A stretch of 60,694 nucleotides of DNA from JAFTYO01 sp045613125 (GCA_045613125.1 JAZLAM010000028.1:1-60694), one strand, 5' to 3'; numbered from the stretch's first letter, positions 1-8,964 are shown. Program-made: numbers and translations. Notes: generated from the sequence alone by a model not told the origin.

Positions 1-185
1 AATAAATATATATAATTAACATTATTAACACTTGTTAATAAAATTTATTAAGATGTTAATAAGTCTATTAAAATATATTTATTAATGTTTATAAAAATAT
101 ATATTGTTTATAATTTAAATATGTTATACACATATATACAATTAATCTGTGTATAATATATATAACCAATTGTATTGAGGTAAAA
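1..185. other. oriC: candidate chromosomal replication origin (oriC), AT-rich
   Basis: This gene-free stretch is almost entirely A and T. It carries a near-tandem repeat of about 21 bp starting TGTTAATAA at 33 and again at 54, which would suit a DNA-unwinding element. Two DnaA boxes follow at 124-132 and 148-156. The neighbours support an origin: coaE-dnaQ immediately downstream and mnmEG-rsmG-parAB with parS sites within 9 kb, an arrangement known around alphaproteobacterial origins. The left part of the origin may lie outside the window. The assignment is inference from motifs and context. Confidence 0.6.
124..156. promoter_or_regulatory. two inverted DnaA boxes
   Basis: TTATACACA at 124-132 on the plus strand and its exact reverse complement TGTGTATAA at 148-156 both match the relaxed DnaA-box consensus TTATNCACA. 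They face each other across 15 bp. Because they sit 30-60 bp upstream of coaE they could also influence its transcription. Confidence 0.6.
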
Positions 186-761
186 ATGAAGCTTGTTGGA
201 ATAACAGGATCTATTGGATGTGGTAAAACAACTATAGCCGGTTTGATAAGAAAATTAGGTTATACTGTTTATGATGCTGATAATTGGTGTAGAAAATTAT
301 ATTATCAGAAAATTTTTATTGAAGTTATAAGAAAAAATTTTCCTCAAGCATTTGATAATAATGTTTTTAATAAAAGAAAATTAAGAAATCATGTTTTTAA
401 TAATAATAAAGAATTAAAAAAACTTGAAAGTTTAATACATCCTTTTTTGAAAAAAAAATTATTAGATATAATAAAAAAGAATGCTAAAAGTGATAAAATT
501 ATTTTTATTGAAGTTGCTTTACTTTTTGAAATGGGATGGGATAAATATTGTTCATCAATTATAGTAGCAGATGTTGATAAAAAAATACAAAAACAAAGAG
601 TTATGAAAAGAGATAATATAACATCTGAAGATTTTGATAAAATAGTAAAAGTTCAACTTAATAATGATTATAAAAAAGTTCTTTCTGATTATGTTATTAA
701 TACGGATAAAACATTAGGTTTATTAAAAATTGAACTTATAAACTTAATAGAAAGGTTATAA
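186..761 (+). CDS. coaE: dephospho-CoA kinase
   Basis: This 191-residue cytoplasmic enzyme catalyses the last step of coenzyme A synthesis, ATP-dependent phosphorylation of the 3'-hydroxyl of dephospho-CoA. The P-loop GSIGCGKT is at residues 8-15, a DAD motif is near residue 30, and the lid region IIVADVDKKIQKQRVMKRD follows the typical family order. Length is normal for the family. The ATG has a GAGG ribosome binding site at 177-180. dnaQ begins two bases after its stop, so the two are probably co-transcribed, as in other Alphaproteobacteria where this pair lies beside the origin. Confidence 0.93.
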   Translation: MKLVGITGSIGCGKTTIAGLIRKLGYTVYDADNWCRKLYYQKIFIEVIRKNFPQAFDNNVFNKRKLRNHVFNNNKELKKLESLIHPFLKKKLLDIIKKNAKSDKIIFIEVALLFEMGWDKYCSSIIVADVDKKIQKQRVMKRDNITSEDFDKIVKVQLNNDYKKVLSDYVINTDKTLGLLKIELINLIERL

Positions 762-762
762 T

Positions 763-1449
763 ATGTTAAGAGAAATTGTTTTTGATACTGAAACAACAGG
801 TTTTAATTATGATTCCGGAGATAGATTGATTGAGATAGGTGCTGTTGAACTTATAAATCATATTCCTACCGGAAGAATTTATCATCAATATATAAATCCT
901 GAAAGAGATGTACCTGAAGAAGCTGTTAAAGTTCATGGTTTAACATATGATTTTTTAAAAAATTATCCGAAATTATCTGAAATTGCTCAAGATTTTATAG
1001 ATTTTGTTGGAGATGATGGTATTTTAGTTGCTCATAATGCTTCATTTGATATTAATTTCATTAATTATGAATTTAAGCATAAAGGTTTTAGAACTTATAG
1101 TTGGGATAAAGTTGTAGATACTTTAGAAATTGCCCGTTCAAAATTTCCGGGATCAAGAAATAATCTTGATGCTCTATGTCGTCGTTTTAATATAGATAAT
1201 TCTTCCAGAACAAAACACGGAGCGTTACTTGATGCTGAATTATTAGCTGAGGTTTATTTAGAACTCTTAGGTGGTGCAGAACCATCAATGGAATTATCAA
1301 ATAATATGCAAAAAAAAGTTGAAAAAGAAGATGTTAAAATTGAAAGAAATTATATTTCTTCAAGAAATTTTTTAATTTCAGATGAAGAAAACAAATTACA
1401 TGAAGAATTTTTATCACAAAAATTAAAAGGTGCTATATGGTTAAAATAA
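763..1449 (+). CDS. dnaQ: DNA polymerase III epsilon subunit (3'-5' proofreading exonuclease)
   Basis: The proofreading subunit of the replicative polymerase, 228 residues. All DEDDh exonuclease motifs are visible: D8 and E10 in DTETTG, D96 in the HNASFD block, and H152 with D157 in HGALLD. A lysine- and glutamate-rich tail after about residue 170 would contact the polymerase alpha subunit, as in other epsilon proteins. The start follows the coaE stop directly, with a weak AAAGG ribosome binding site inside coaE. The 3' end overlaps the converging HAD gene by 9 bp. dnaE, its partner, is at 36967-40440. Confidence 0.93.
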   Translation: MLREIVFDTETTGFNYDSGDRLIEIGAVELINHIPTGRIYHQYINPERDVPEEAVKVHGLTYDFLKNYPKLSEIAQDFIDFVGDDGILVAHNASFDINFINYEFKHKGFRTYSWDKVVDTLEIARSKFPGSRNNLDALCRRFNIDNSSRTKHGALLDAELLAEVYLELLGGAEPSMELSNNMQKKVEKEDVKIERNYISSRNFLISDEENKLHEEFLSQKLKGAIWLK

Positions 1450-2109
1450 TTCAATAATTTTATTTTTTATATCTTTCATATTATTGAATATAAATTTAAC
1501 TCCTAATTTTCTCATTTCTTTAATTATTTGAGATTTTTCATCAATATAACCATCAAAATACAATATAGGTGTCATATTTGCTTTAATTGCTGCTTTTATA
1601 CCGGCAACAGAGTCTTCAACAACTATACATTCTTTAGGTTTACAATTAAAGCTTTTTGCAGCTAGTAAAAATAAATCAGGTTCTGGTTTTCCTCTTTTAA
1701 CCATATCAGCTGTAAAAACTGTATTATCAGGGAAATAATTTCTTATTTTTACAACATTAATTTTTTTAGCTGTTTTATCTCTCATTCCGCCTGTTGCTAT
1801 ACATTGACTTATATTTAGTTTAAAAATTTCTTCAATATCTTTTGTTAATTCGAAACCTATTGTATACATAGATTCTAAATCTATTTGAATAGATTTTTCC
1901 CAAAAGTAATTATCTGTTATTATACCTAAATTATCTAAAACTTCTCTTTTTGTTATATCACTTATACCTTTAAGATGTTTTTCAACAGTCGTAAAATCCC
2001 AATCAACATTCATATAATCTTTAAGAAGTTTTTGCCTATTTTTAAGCCAAAGTTTTTCTGTGTCGGCAATTACACCGTCAAAATCCCAAATAAGTAGTTT
2101 TTTTTTCAT
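1441..2109 (-). CDS. HAD-family phosphatase (phosphoglycolate phosphatase / beta-phosphoglucomutase-like)
   Basis: A 222-residue soluble HAD hydrolase. Motif I DFDGVIADTE gives nucleophile D9 and acid/base D11; a helical cap follows; the motif III lysine is in KRGKPEPD; motif IV is VVEDSVAGIKAA. These place it in the subfamily of phosphoglycolate phosphatases, beta-phosphoglucomutases and similar sugar-phosphate phosphatases. The substrate cannot be read from the sequence. It is transcribed against dnaQ, overlaps its end by 9 bp, and is divergent from mnmE across 174 bp that hold no other gene. Confidence 0.8.
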   Translation of the reverse strand: MKKKLLIWDFDGVIADTEKLWLKNRQKLLKDYMNVDWDFTTVEKHLKGISDITKREVLDNLGIITDNYFWEKSIQIDLESMYTIGFELTKDIEEIFKLNISQCIATGGMRDKTAKKINVVKIRNYFPDNTVFTADMVKRGKPEPDLFLLAAKSFNCKPKECIVVEDSVAGIKAAIKANMTPILYFDGYIDEKSQIIKEMRKLGVKFIFNNMKDIKNKIIELF

Positions 2110-2283
2110 AGTAACCTTAAAAAAATCGAGTCCGTATAAAGCTTGTAGAAGTTATTATTTTAAATTTTATGATATATTTATTAAAATCAGGTAAAAAACC
2201 TCTCTAAGGTCCTTAAAAACAAAATTTTAGAAAAATATTAATAAGTTGATGATATTTTATAGTAAATTTATATGAGGTAAAAA

Positions 2284-3627
2284 ATGGATAATAAAACAAT
2301 ATATGCTTTGTCAACTGTATATGGAAAGTCTGGTGTTGCTGTTATAAGAATTTCCGGAAGTAATGCAACAGATGTTATAAAACATATGACAGATATTGAT
2401 ACAGTGTATTTAAAATCAAGATATGCTTATTTTCAATCTGTTAGAGATTCTGAAACAAAAGAAATACTAGATAAATCACTTATATTATATTTTAAGGCCC
2501 CCTACTCTTTTACAGGAGAAGATATTGTTGAAATTCAATGTCATGGATCTAAAGCTGTTTTATCATCAATATTAGATTCTTTATCTAAAATTCAAAATTT
2601 CAGATTAGCTGAACCGGGAGAATTTTCTAAACGTGCATTTTATAACAATAAAATGGATTTAACAGAAGCAGAAGGTTTAGCAGATTTAATAGATGCTGAA
2701 ACTTCAGAACAACAAAAGTATGCAATACGCCAAATGGAAGGAAATTTAAAAAACTTATATGAAGGTTGGCGAGAAGAACTTTTAAAAGTTTATGCATATA
2801 TGGAAGCTTATATTGATTTTCCTGATGAAGATATTCCTGAAAATATAAAAGAAGAAAATTTAAACACTGTATTTAAACTTGTTGAAAAAATAAATAAGCA
2901 TATTCAATGTTCTGGAAACGGAGAAAGATTAAGAGAAGGTTTTAGAGTTGTTGTAGCAGGTCCTGCAAATGCTGGAAAATCAAGTTTATTAAATGCAATT
3001 GTTAAGAGAAACGCTGTTATAGTTTCTGATATTGCCGGCACTACAAGAGATGCAATTGATGTAAATTTAGATATAAAAGGTTATCCGGTTATATTTACTG
3101 ATACTGCAGGAATAAGAAAAACAGATGATATAATTGAAAAACAAGGTGTAGAAATAGCTTTTGAAAAAATAAGACAGGCTGATGTTGTTTTAGCTATGTT
3201 TGATGCTACAAAAGATAATATAGATATTTTCGATGAAATTAAAAAAGAGTCTAAAAACAATATATTATATATAGCAAATAAATGTGATAATTTAACATTT
3301 GAACAATGTTCAGAGTTTGAAAATAAAGGATGTATGCTTGTTTCTGCAAAATATAATAAAGGAATAGATATACTCATTGAAAAGATAGCTGATATTATTT
3401 CAAAAAATTTTACATCAAGTTCGAATATTTTAATAACCAGAAAAAGATATCGTGAAGCTTTATTAGAATGTGTTTATAACTTAAAAAATTTTAATTTTAA
3501 CAAAGATATTGAACTTTCTGCCGAAGATATCAGATTAGCTGCCAGAGCTTTAGGTAAAATTACAGGTCGTTTCGAAGTTGATGAAATTTTAGATAAAATT
3601 TTTGGTTCTTTTTGTATCGGAAAATAA
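2284..3627 (+). CDS. mnmE: tRNA uridine-5-carboxymethylaminomethyl(34) synthesis GTPase MnmE
   Basis: With MnmG this GTPase modifies wobble uridine 34 of several tRNAs. The 447-residue protein has the N-terminal tetrahydrofolate-binding domain, a helical domain, and an inserted G domain with GPANAGKSS (226-234), AGTTRD (251-256), DTAG (273-276) and an NKCD block near residue 332. It ends in CIGK, the family's C-terminal motif carrying the essential cysteine. The ribosome binding site is GAGG just upstream. mnmG follows 66 bp downstream, so both subunits are probably made together. Confidence 0.96.
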   Translation: MDNKTIYALSTVYGKSGVAVIRISGSNATDVIKHMTDIDTVYLKSRYAYFQSVRDSETKEILDKSLILYFKAPYSFTGEDIVEIQCHGSKAVLSSILDSLSKIQNFRLAEPGEFSKRAFYNNKMDLTEAEGLADLIDAETSEQQKYAIRQMEGNLKNLYEGWREELLKVYAYMEAYIDFPDEDIPENIKEENLNTVFKLVEKINKHIQCSGNGERLREGFRVVVAGPANAGKSSLLNAIVKRNAVIVSDIAGTTRDAIDVNLDIKGYPVIFTDTAGIRKTDDIIEKQGVEIAFEKIRQADVVLAMFDATKDNIDIFDEIKKESKNNILYIANKCDNLTFEQCSEFENKGCMLVSAKYNKGIDILIEKIADIISKNFTSSSNILITRKRYREALLECVYNLKNFNFNKDIELSAEDIRLAARALGKITGRFEVDEILDKIFGSFCIGK

Positions 3628-3693
3628 TAAAAAACTTGCAATATAAATATATTCTCGTATTATAAGCCTTAAAATTAAGAGGAATACTTTGAT

Positions 3694-5544
3694 ATGAAAA
3701 AAATATATGATGTTATTGTAGTAGGCGGGGGTCATGCCGGTTGTGAAGCTGCAAGTGCTTCGGCAAGGGTAGGGGCTGATACAGCGCTTTTTACACATAA
3801 AATAGACACTATTGGTGAAATGTCTTGTAATCCGGCAATAGGTGGTCTCGGAAAAGGTCATCTGGTTAGAGAAATTGATGCTCTTGACGGTTTGATGGGT
3901 AAAGTCATTGATAAAGCCGGTATTCAATTTAGAATGCTTAATTCTTCTAAAGGACCGGCTGTTAGAGGACCTCGAGCACAAGCTGACAGAAATTTATATA
4001 AAAAATATATGCTTTCATATTTGCAAGAACAAAAAAATCTAGATTTGGTAGAAGCTTCTGTTGAAGGTTTGTTTATAGAAAATGAAAATTGTATTAAGGG
4101 TATTATTTTATCAGATGGTAATATTATAGAAGCAAAATCTGTTGTTTTAACTTCAGGAACATTTTTAAACGGAATTATGTTTATTGGTCATAAAACATCT
4201 GTAGGCGGCAGAGTTGATGATGTTAATTGTGTGGGTATAACACCGTATTTAAAACAGTTAGGGTTGAATATTGGTCGTTTAAAAACAGGAACTCCTGCTC
4301 GTTTAAATGGAAAAACAATTAATTGGTCTGTTTTAGAAGAGCAGGGTGGTGATGAAAATCCTGAACCTTTTTCTTATATGACTGATTGTATAAAAAATCC
4401 GCAAATTAAGTGTTATATAACCCATACAAATGAAGAAACGCATAAAATTATAAGGGATAATTTTTCTAAATGTGCTTTATTTTCAGGTTTAATTAAAGGT
4501 GTTGGTCCAAGATATTGTCCAAGTATTGAAGATAAGTTGGTAAAATTTGCCGACAGAACATCGCATCAAATATTTTTGGAACCTGAAGGTTTAGATACAG
4601 ATGTTGTATATCCGAACGGTATTTCAACGTCATTACCGGAAGATGTTCAACATGAATTTATACATACAATGAAAGGTCTTGAAAATGTTGAAGTTTTAAG
4701 ACCTGCATATGCAATTGAATATGATTATGTGGATCCGCAGGAATTAAATCATAATTTAGCTGTTAAAAAAGCAAACGGATTATATTTAGCCGGACAAATA
4801 AACGGAACAACCGGATATGAAGAGGCTGGAGCTCAAGGTTTGGTTGCTGGTGTAAATGCTGCTTTGAAAGCATTAGGTTCTGATAAAGAATTTGTTATTG
4901 ACAGAAGTCAAGGTTATATAGGTGTTATGATAGATGATTTGATAACGAAAGGTGTTGATGAGCCATATAGAATGTTTACTTCTCGTTCTGAATATAGGTT
5001 ATATTTACGTTCTGATAATGCTGATATCCGATTAACTGAATTAGGTTATGAAATAGGTTGTGTAGGGGAAGAAAGATACACTGTATTTAAAAATAAAAAA
5101 TCTCAAATAGATAAGTGTAAAGAATTATCACTTAGTTTAAAAACAGATTATGCAACACTTGAAAAATTCGGATTAAATGTTAATCATGATGGTTCTAAAA
5201 GAACTGCTTACCAGCTTATGGGATATAATGATGTTTCACGTGAAACAATTATAAATATATTTCCGGAATTGAAAGATTTTGAACTAAAAGTTTATGAACA
5301 AATTGAGATAGAATCGAGATATTCAGGATATATAAAACGTCAGTTATCTGATATAGAAGTTTTCAAAAAAGATGAAAATCTTAAAATAAGAGAAGATATT
5401 GATTATACGAAAATAGGTGGTTTATCCAGAGAAATGGTTTATAAATTAAGTAAGGTTATGCCTGCAACAATTGGTGAAGCTTCTCGTATTCCGGGTGTTA
5501 CACCTGCAGCAATAACTGCAATTTTAGGATATTTAAAGAAGTAG
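3694..5544 (+). CDS. mnmG: tRNA uridine-5-carboxymethylaminomethyl(34) synthesis FAD enzyme MnmG
   Basis: The FAD-binding partner of MnmE in U34 modification, 616 residues, full length. The dinucleotide-binding fingerprint GGGHAGCE is at residues 11-18, the signature GPAVRGPRAQADR follows, and the C-terminal helical domain ends with the conserved GVTPAAITAILGYLKK tail. Upstream is AAGAGGAA as ribosome binding site. The gene contains a perfect parS site at 5232-5247, read as Asp-Val-Ser-Arg-Glu-Thr, so the DNA serves both protein coding and chromosome partition. Confidence 0.96.
   Translation: MKKIYDVIVVGGGHAGCEAASASARVGADTALFTHKIDTIGEMSCNPAIGGLGKGHLVREIDALDGLMGKVIDKAGIQFRMLNSSKGPAVRGPRAQADRNLYKKYMLSYLQEQKNLDLVEASVEGLFIENENCIKGIILSDGNIIEAKSVVLTSGTFLNGIMFIGHKTSVGGRVDDVNCVGITPYLKQLGLNIGRLKTGTPARLNGKTINWSVLEEQGGDENPEPFSYMTDCIKNPQIKCYITHTNEETHKIIRDNFSKCALFSGLIKGVGPRYCPSIEDKLVKFADRTSHQIFLEPEGLDTDVVYPNGISTSLPEDVQHEFIHTMKGLENVEVLRPAYAIEYDYVDPQELNHNLAVKKANGLYLAGQINGTTGYEEAGAQGLVAGVNAALKALGSDKEFVIDRSQGYIGVMIDDLITKGVDEPYRMFTSRSEYRLYLRSDNADIRLTELGYEIGCVGEERYTVFKNKKSQIDKCKELSLSLKTDYATLEKFGLNVNHDGSKRTAYQLMGYNDVSRETIINIFPELKDFELKVYEQIEIESRYSGYIKRQLSDIEVFKKDENLKIREDIDYTKIGGLSREMVYKLSKVMPATIGEASRIPGVTPAAITAILGYLKK
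5232..5247. promoter_or_regulatory. parS: parS centromere site 1
   Basis: TGTTTCACGTGAAACA is a perfect 16-bp palindrome identical to the bacterial parS consensus bound by ParB. It lies within mnmG, in the codons for DVSRET, about 2.6 kb upstream of parB. Confidence 0.93.
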
Positions 5545-5550
5545 AATATT

Positions 5551-6387
5551 ATGCAAAAATTTAGTTATCATACACATACAAATTTTTCTGATGGTGAAAA
5601 TACATTAGAAGAAACTTTAAAACAAGCAATTAAGTTAGGTTGGGATTCTATAGGTATATCAGATCATATGATTATACATAAGAATATGAAAAAATCTCCG
5701 GTTTATGATATATTAATTAAAAGTTGTGCGCATATTTATAATGATAATTTTAAAGAATGTTTATCTATTTTTCAAAAACGGGCCGAATATATTCGTAAAT
5801 CTGCAAAAAATTATCCTATCAAAGTTTTTGTAGGATTTGAAGTTGATTATTTTAATTATGACGGATGGGAAGATGAATTTAAAGAATTTATATCTGAAGT
5901 AGATCACGATTATTTAATTAACGGTAATCATTTTTTCTTTGATGAAAACTGTGAAAATCTTATAAATATATATAAATATGATGATATAAGCAGTAAAATA
6001 AAAACAGAAAGTTATGAAACATATTTAAAAAGGCATTATAAAGTTATACAACAATCTATAAAATCTGGTTTATTTGATATTTTAGCTCATTTAGATTATG
6101 CTAGAAGAGATGATTTACATCAAAAATATCCCTGTAACCAAGAAAGACTAGGTATTGTTGATTACTTAAAAGAATATAATATGGCTATAGAGTTAAGTAC
6201 AAAAGGTTTAAGAAAAATAGGAGATTTTTATCCTGAAAATTTCTTATTAAAGGATATAATTGATAAAAATATTCCGATAGTTATTAATGATGATGCTCAT
6301 AAGATAGAAGAACTTGGATATTGTTTTGATAAAGCTGAAGAAAAATTGGTAGAATTAGGTTGTAAAAACAGGTTTGTTTTAAAATAA
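5551..6387 (+). CDS. PHP-domain phosphoesterase (histidinol-phosphatase-like)
   Basis: A 278-residue metal-dependent phosphoesterase of the PHP superfamily. Metal-binding motifs appear in the expected order: YHTHTNFSDG at the N-terminus, ISDH near residue 40, GFEVDYF, NGNHFF, LAHLDYARR and NDDAH near the C-terminus. The order and length fit HisJ/HisK-type histidinol phosphatases, but no histidine-biosynthesis gene is nearby, so the substrate is open. It begins 6 bp after mnmG and is followed by rsmG. An insertion of this gene between mnmG and rsmG is not the usual arrangement. Confidence 0.75.
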   Translation: MQKFSYHTHTNFSDGENTLEETLKQAIKLGWDSIGISDHMIIHKNMKKSPVYDILIKSCAHIYNDNFKECLSIFQKRAEYIRKSAKNYPIKVFVGFEVDYFNYDGWEDEFKEFISEVDHDYLINGNHFFFDENCENLINIYKYDDISSKIKTESYETYLKRHYKVIQQSIKSGLFDILAHLDYARRDDLHQKYPCNQERLGIVDYLKEYNMAIELSTKGLRKIGDFYPENFLLKDIIDKNIPIVINDDAHKIEELGYCFDKAEEKLVELGCKNRFVLK

Positions 6388-6444
6388 TGTTTATAACTTT
6401 GTTTTAAAGTTTATCAAAATAAAGTCTTACTGTATAAGTATCTT

Positions 6445-7065
6445 ATGGAAAATTTTATAAAAAAATATAATGTTTCACGTGAAACATATTCTGATTTTAT
6501 GCGTTATGTCAAACTATTAGAAGAATGGCAAACTAAATTTAATTTGGTAAGCAAAAATTCTTTAGAGTTTGTTTGGCAAAGGCATATTGAAGATTCGGCA
6601 CAACTTTTCAATTATATTCCCGAAAATTCTGATATTTTATATGATTTTGGAAGTGGAGCAGGTTTTCCGGCAATAGTGCTTGCGATTATTGCAAAAGAAA
6701 AAAAGCCAGATTTAAAGTTTAAATTGGTAGAGAGTATAACAAAAAAAACACTGTATTTAAATGTAGTAAAAAAAGAGTTACAACTTGAAAATGTTGAAAT
6801 AATTAATGATAGAGTGGAAAATTTACATAAGCAAATAGCTGATGTTATAACCGCTAGAGCTATGACTTGTTTAAATAATCTTTTGGAATATTCTTATTGT
6901 TTCTGTGATAAAGAAACAAAACTTATTTTTCCGAAAGGAAGAAGTTATAATAATGAGCTTGATGAGGCTAAAAAATATTGGAATTTTAAATTAAAAATTG
7001 AAAAAAATCAGTTATGCGAAGATGGTGTTATTTTAATAATTGAAAACTTACGGAGAAAAAAATGA
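6445..7065 (+). CDS. rsmG: 16S rRNA (guanine527-N7)-methyltransferase RsmG
   Basis: Methylates N7 of G527 in 16S rRNA using S-adenosylmethionine. The 206-residue protein has the family's SAM-binding motif DFGSGAGFP (67-75) and the N-terminal NVSRET (9-14) and NLVSK blocks. The NVSRET codons form the second parS site. No strong ribosome binding site precedes the ATG. The stop overlaps the parA start by 4 bp (ATGA), a sign of translational coupling with the partition genes. Confidence 0.95.
   Translation: MENFIKKYNVSRETYSDFMRYVKLLEEWQTKFNLVSKNSLEFVWQRHIEDSAQLFNYIPENSDILYDFGSGAGFPAIVLAIIAKEKKPDLKFKLVESITKKTLYLNVVKKELQLENVEIINDRVENLHKQIADVITARAMTCLNNLLEYSYCFCDKETKLIFPKGRSYNNELDEAKKYWNFKLKIEKNQLCEDGVILIIENLRRKK
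6471..6486. promoter_or_regulatory. parS: parS centromere site 2
   Basis: A second copy of the perfect palindrome TGTTTCACGTGAAACA, inside the first codons of rsmG and 1.2 kb from site 1. Two such sites beside parAB mark the centromere-like region of the chromosome. Confidence 0.94.
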
Positions 7066-7829
7066 AAGTAATTGCTGTTGCAAACAGAAAAGGTGGTGTT
7101 GGTAAAACAACTACAACAATAAATATTGCCACAGCTATGGCTGCAATTGGTAAAAAAGTTTTAGTGATTGATTTAGATCCTCAAGGAAACGCAACAACAT
7201 CGATGGGTTTAGATAAGAAAGTTTGTGAATTTTCATCTTATGATGTTTTAATAAATTCAGTGAATGCAAAAGAAGCTATAGTTGAAACACAAATTCCTGA
7301 TTTTTATATATTACCATCAAAACCGGCATTGGCAGGAGCTGAAATAGAGCTTATTGAAGTGGAAAAAAGAGAATTTGTTTTAAGAAGAGCTTTACAATCT
7401 GTTGTTGGTATGTTTGATTATGTGTTGATTGATTGTCCTCCATCGTTAAATTTAATAACTATAAACGCATTGGTAGCGTCTTCATCGGTTATTGTTCCGC
7501 TACAATGTGAATTTTTAGCTCTTGAAGGTTTAGCTGATTTAATTAAAAATATAAATCAAATCAAAAAAGTTTTTAATTCTTCTCTTAAAATTCAAGGAAT
7601 TGTTTTAACAATGTATGATAAGAGAAATAATTTAAGCACTATGGTTGAAAATGATGTTCGTCAATATTTCGGAGATTTGGTGTATCAAACATTAATTCCT
7701 CGTAGTGTCCGTATTTCTGAAGCGCCATCTCACGGAAAACCTATATTAATATACGATTTTAAAAGTGTTGGAGCACAAGCTTATATAAGTTTAGCTAAAG
7801 AAGTTTTAAAAAGAGAAAAGGAATTATAA
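7062..7829 (+). CDS. parA: chromosome-partitioning ATPase ParA (Soj)
   Basis: A Walker-type ATPase that moves ParB-parS complexes during chromosome segregation. The deviant Walker A motif KGGVGKT is at residues 10-16, DLDPQGN (A' motif) at 37-43, and the Walker B block DYVLIDCPPSL is about residue 120. Its 255 residues and lack of an N-terminal DNA-binding extension are typical of chromosomal, not plasmid, ParA. It overlaps rsmG by 4 bp and is followed by parB after one base. Confidence 0.96.
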   Translation: MKVIAVANRKGGVGKTTTTINIATAMAAIGKKVLVIDLDPQGNATTSMGLDKKVCEFSSYDVLINSVNAKEAIVETQIPDFYILPSKPALAGAEIELIEVEKREFVLRRALQSVVGMFDYVLIDCPPSLNLITINALVASSSVIVPLQCEFLALEGLADLIKNINQIKKVFNSSLKIQGIVLTMYDKRNNLSTMVENDVRQYFGDLVYQTLIPRSVRISEAPSHGKPILIYDFKSVGAQAYISLAKEVLKREKEL

Positions 7830-7830
7830 A

Positions 7831-8703
7831 ATGAATGCAGTAAATAAACATGGTTTAGGTAGAGGTTTAAGTGCTTTATTGGGAGATGAAGATCTTAATC
7901 TGGATTTAGATTTTTTAGACGAAGATAAAACAGGTATTAAAACTGTTAAAATTACCGAACTTCACGCCGGAAAAAATCAACCAAGAACAATTTTTGATGA
8001 AGAAAATATTCAAGTTTTGGTAGATTCTATCAAAGAAAATGGTGTTTTACAACCGCTTCTTGTCAGAAAAGATTTTGAAGGTTATGAAATTATTGCTGGT
8101 GAACGCCGTTTCAGAGCTGCGATATTAGCCGGATTAGAAGAAGTTCCGGTTGTGGAAAAAGATTTATCAGACAATAAGGCGGCAGAAATTTCTTTAATAG
8201 AAAATATTATACGTCAAGATTTAACGGATATAGAAGAAGCTGGTGGTTTTTTAAATCTTATCGAAAAATATTCTTACACACAAGAGAAAATTTCTGAGAT
8301 TATAGGAAAATCAAGAAGTTATATAGCAAATAGTTTAAGATTATTATCCTTACCGGAAGAAATAAAAACTTTATTAAATGAAAAGAAGATAACTGCCGGT
8401 CATGCCAGATGTTTAATCGGTTGTAAAAATGCTTTTGCTTTGGCGCAAAAAATTATAAAAGAAGGGTTAAACGTTCGTCAAACGGAAGAATTGGTAGCAA
8501 AAATTAAAAATCCGGTACAAAAAGAAACTGTTGTAAAGAAGATAAAAGATGCAGATTTGGTTGCAATAGAGAAAAACCTAACCCAAAAAATAGGTTTAAA
8601 AGTGCAAATAAACACTGGTAAAAACGGAAAAGGTAAGGTAGTCTTAAATTATAAAGATATGTCTGAATTGGAAAATATTATAAACAAACTTGAAAAGGAT
8701 TAA
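7831..8703 (+). CDS. parB: chromosome-partitioning protein ParB (Spo0J)
   Basis: A CTP-dependent DNA clamp that loads at parS, 290 residues. The N-terminal KHGLGRGLSALLG segment is the ParA-stimulating peptide of the family. The CTP-binding box GERRFRA is at 90-96, ENIIRQDL at 124-131, a helix-turn-helix for parS recognition is around 148-170, and a lysine-rich linker leads to a C-terminal dimerisation region. Its binding sites lie at 5232-5247 and 6471-6486. It ends 3 bp before the next small gene, which is probably in the same operon. Confidence 0.96.
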   Translation: MNAVNKHGLGRGLSALLGDEDLNLDLDFLDEDKTGIKTVKITELHAGKNQPRTIFDEENIQVLVDSIKENGVLQPLLVRKDFEGYEIIAGERRFRAAILAGLEEVPVVEKDLSDNKAAEISLIENIIRQDLTDIEEAGGFLNLIEKYSYTQEKISEIIGKSRSYIANSLRLLSLPEEIKTLLNEKKITAGHARCLIGCKNAFALAQKIIKEGLNVRQTEELVAKIKNPVQKETVVKKIKDADLVAIEKNLTQKIGLKVQINTGKNGKGKVVLNYKDMSELENIINKLEKD

Positions 8704-8706
8704 AAA

Positions 8707-8949
8707 ATGAGCACTATTTTAGAAAAAATGTTAGAAAACTGCAAAAATGCCGGTTATGAACCAACAGAAAATATTGAGAAAATCGCAAGAGCAAAAAATA
8801 TGATGTTTGGTGATGCAGAATGGACAAGATGTCCTTGTGACGGTAAAAATGATAACCGCTATTGCATTTCTGAACTGTGTCGTTCAGACATTGAACGTGA
8901 CGGAATTTGTCATTGCAGATGCTATAGAAAAGCAAGCGGTGAAAAATAA
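8707..8949 (+). CDS. small ferredoxin-thioredoxin reductase catalytic-chain-like protein
   Basis: An 80-residue cysteine-rich protein. The pattern C42-P-C44, then C53 and C58, then C68-H-C70 with an extra C72 resembles the CPC...C...CHC arrangement of the catalytic chain of ferredoxin-thioredoxin reductase, whose cysteines hold a 4Fe-4S cluster and a redox-active disulfide. It is shorter than the plastid enzyme, and no partner chain or ferredoxin gene is near. It begins 3 bp after parB and is followed by a terminator, so it is the last gene of the mnmG-parB transcription run. A redox role is inference. Confidence 0.65.
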   Translation: MSTILEKMLENCKNAGYEPTENIEKIARAKNMMFGDAEWTRCPCDGKNDNRYCISELCRSDIERDGICHCRCYRKASGEK

Positions 8950-8964
8950 GGATAAAAACTATAT

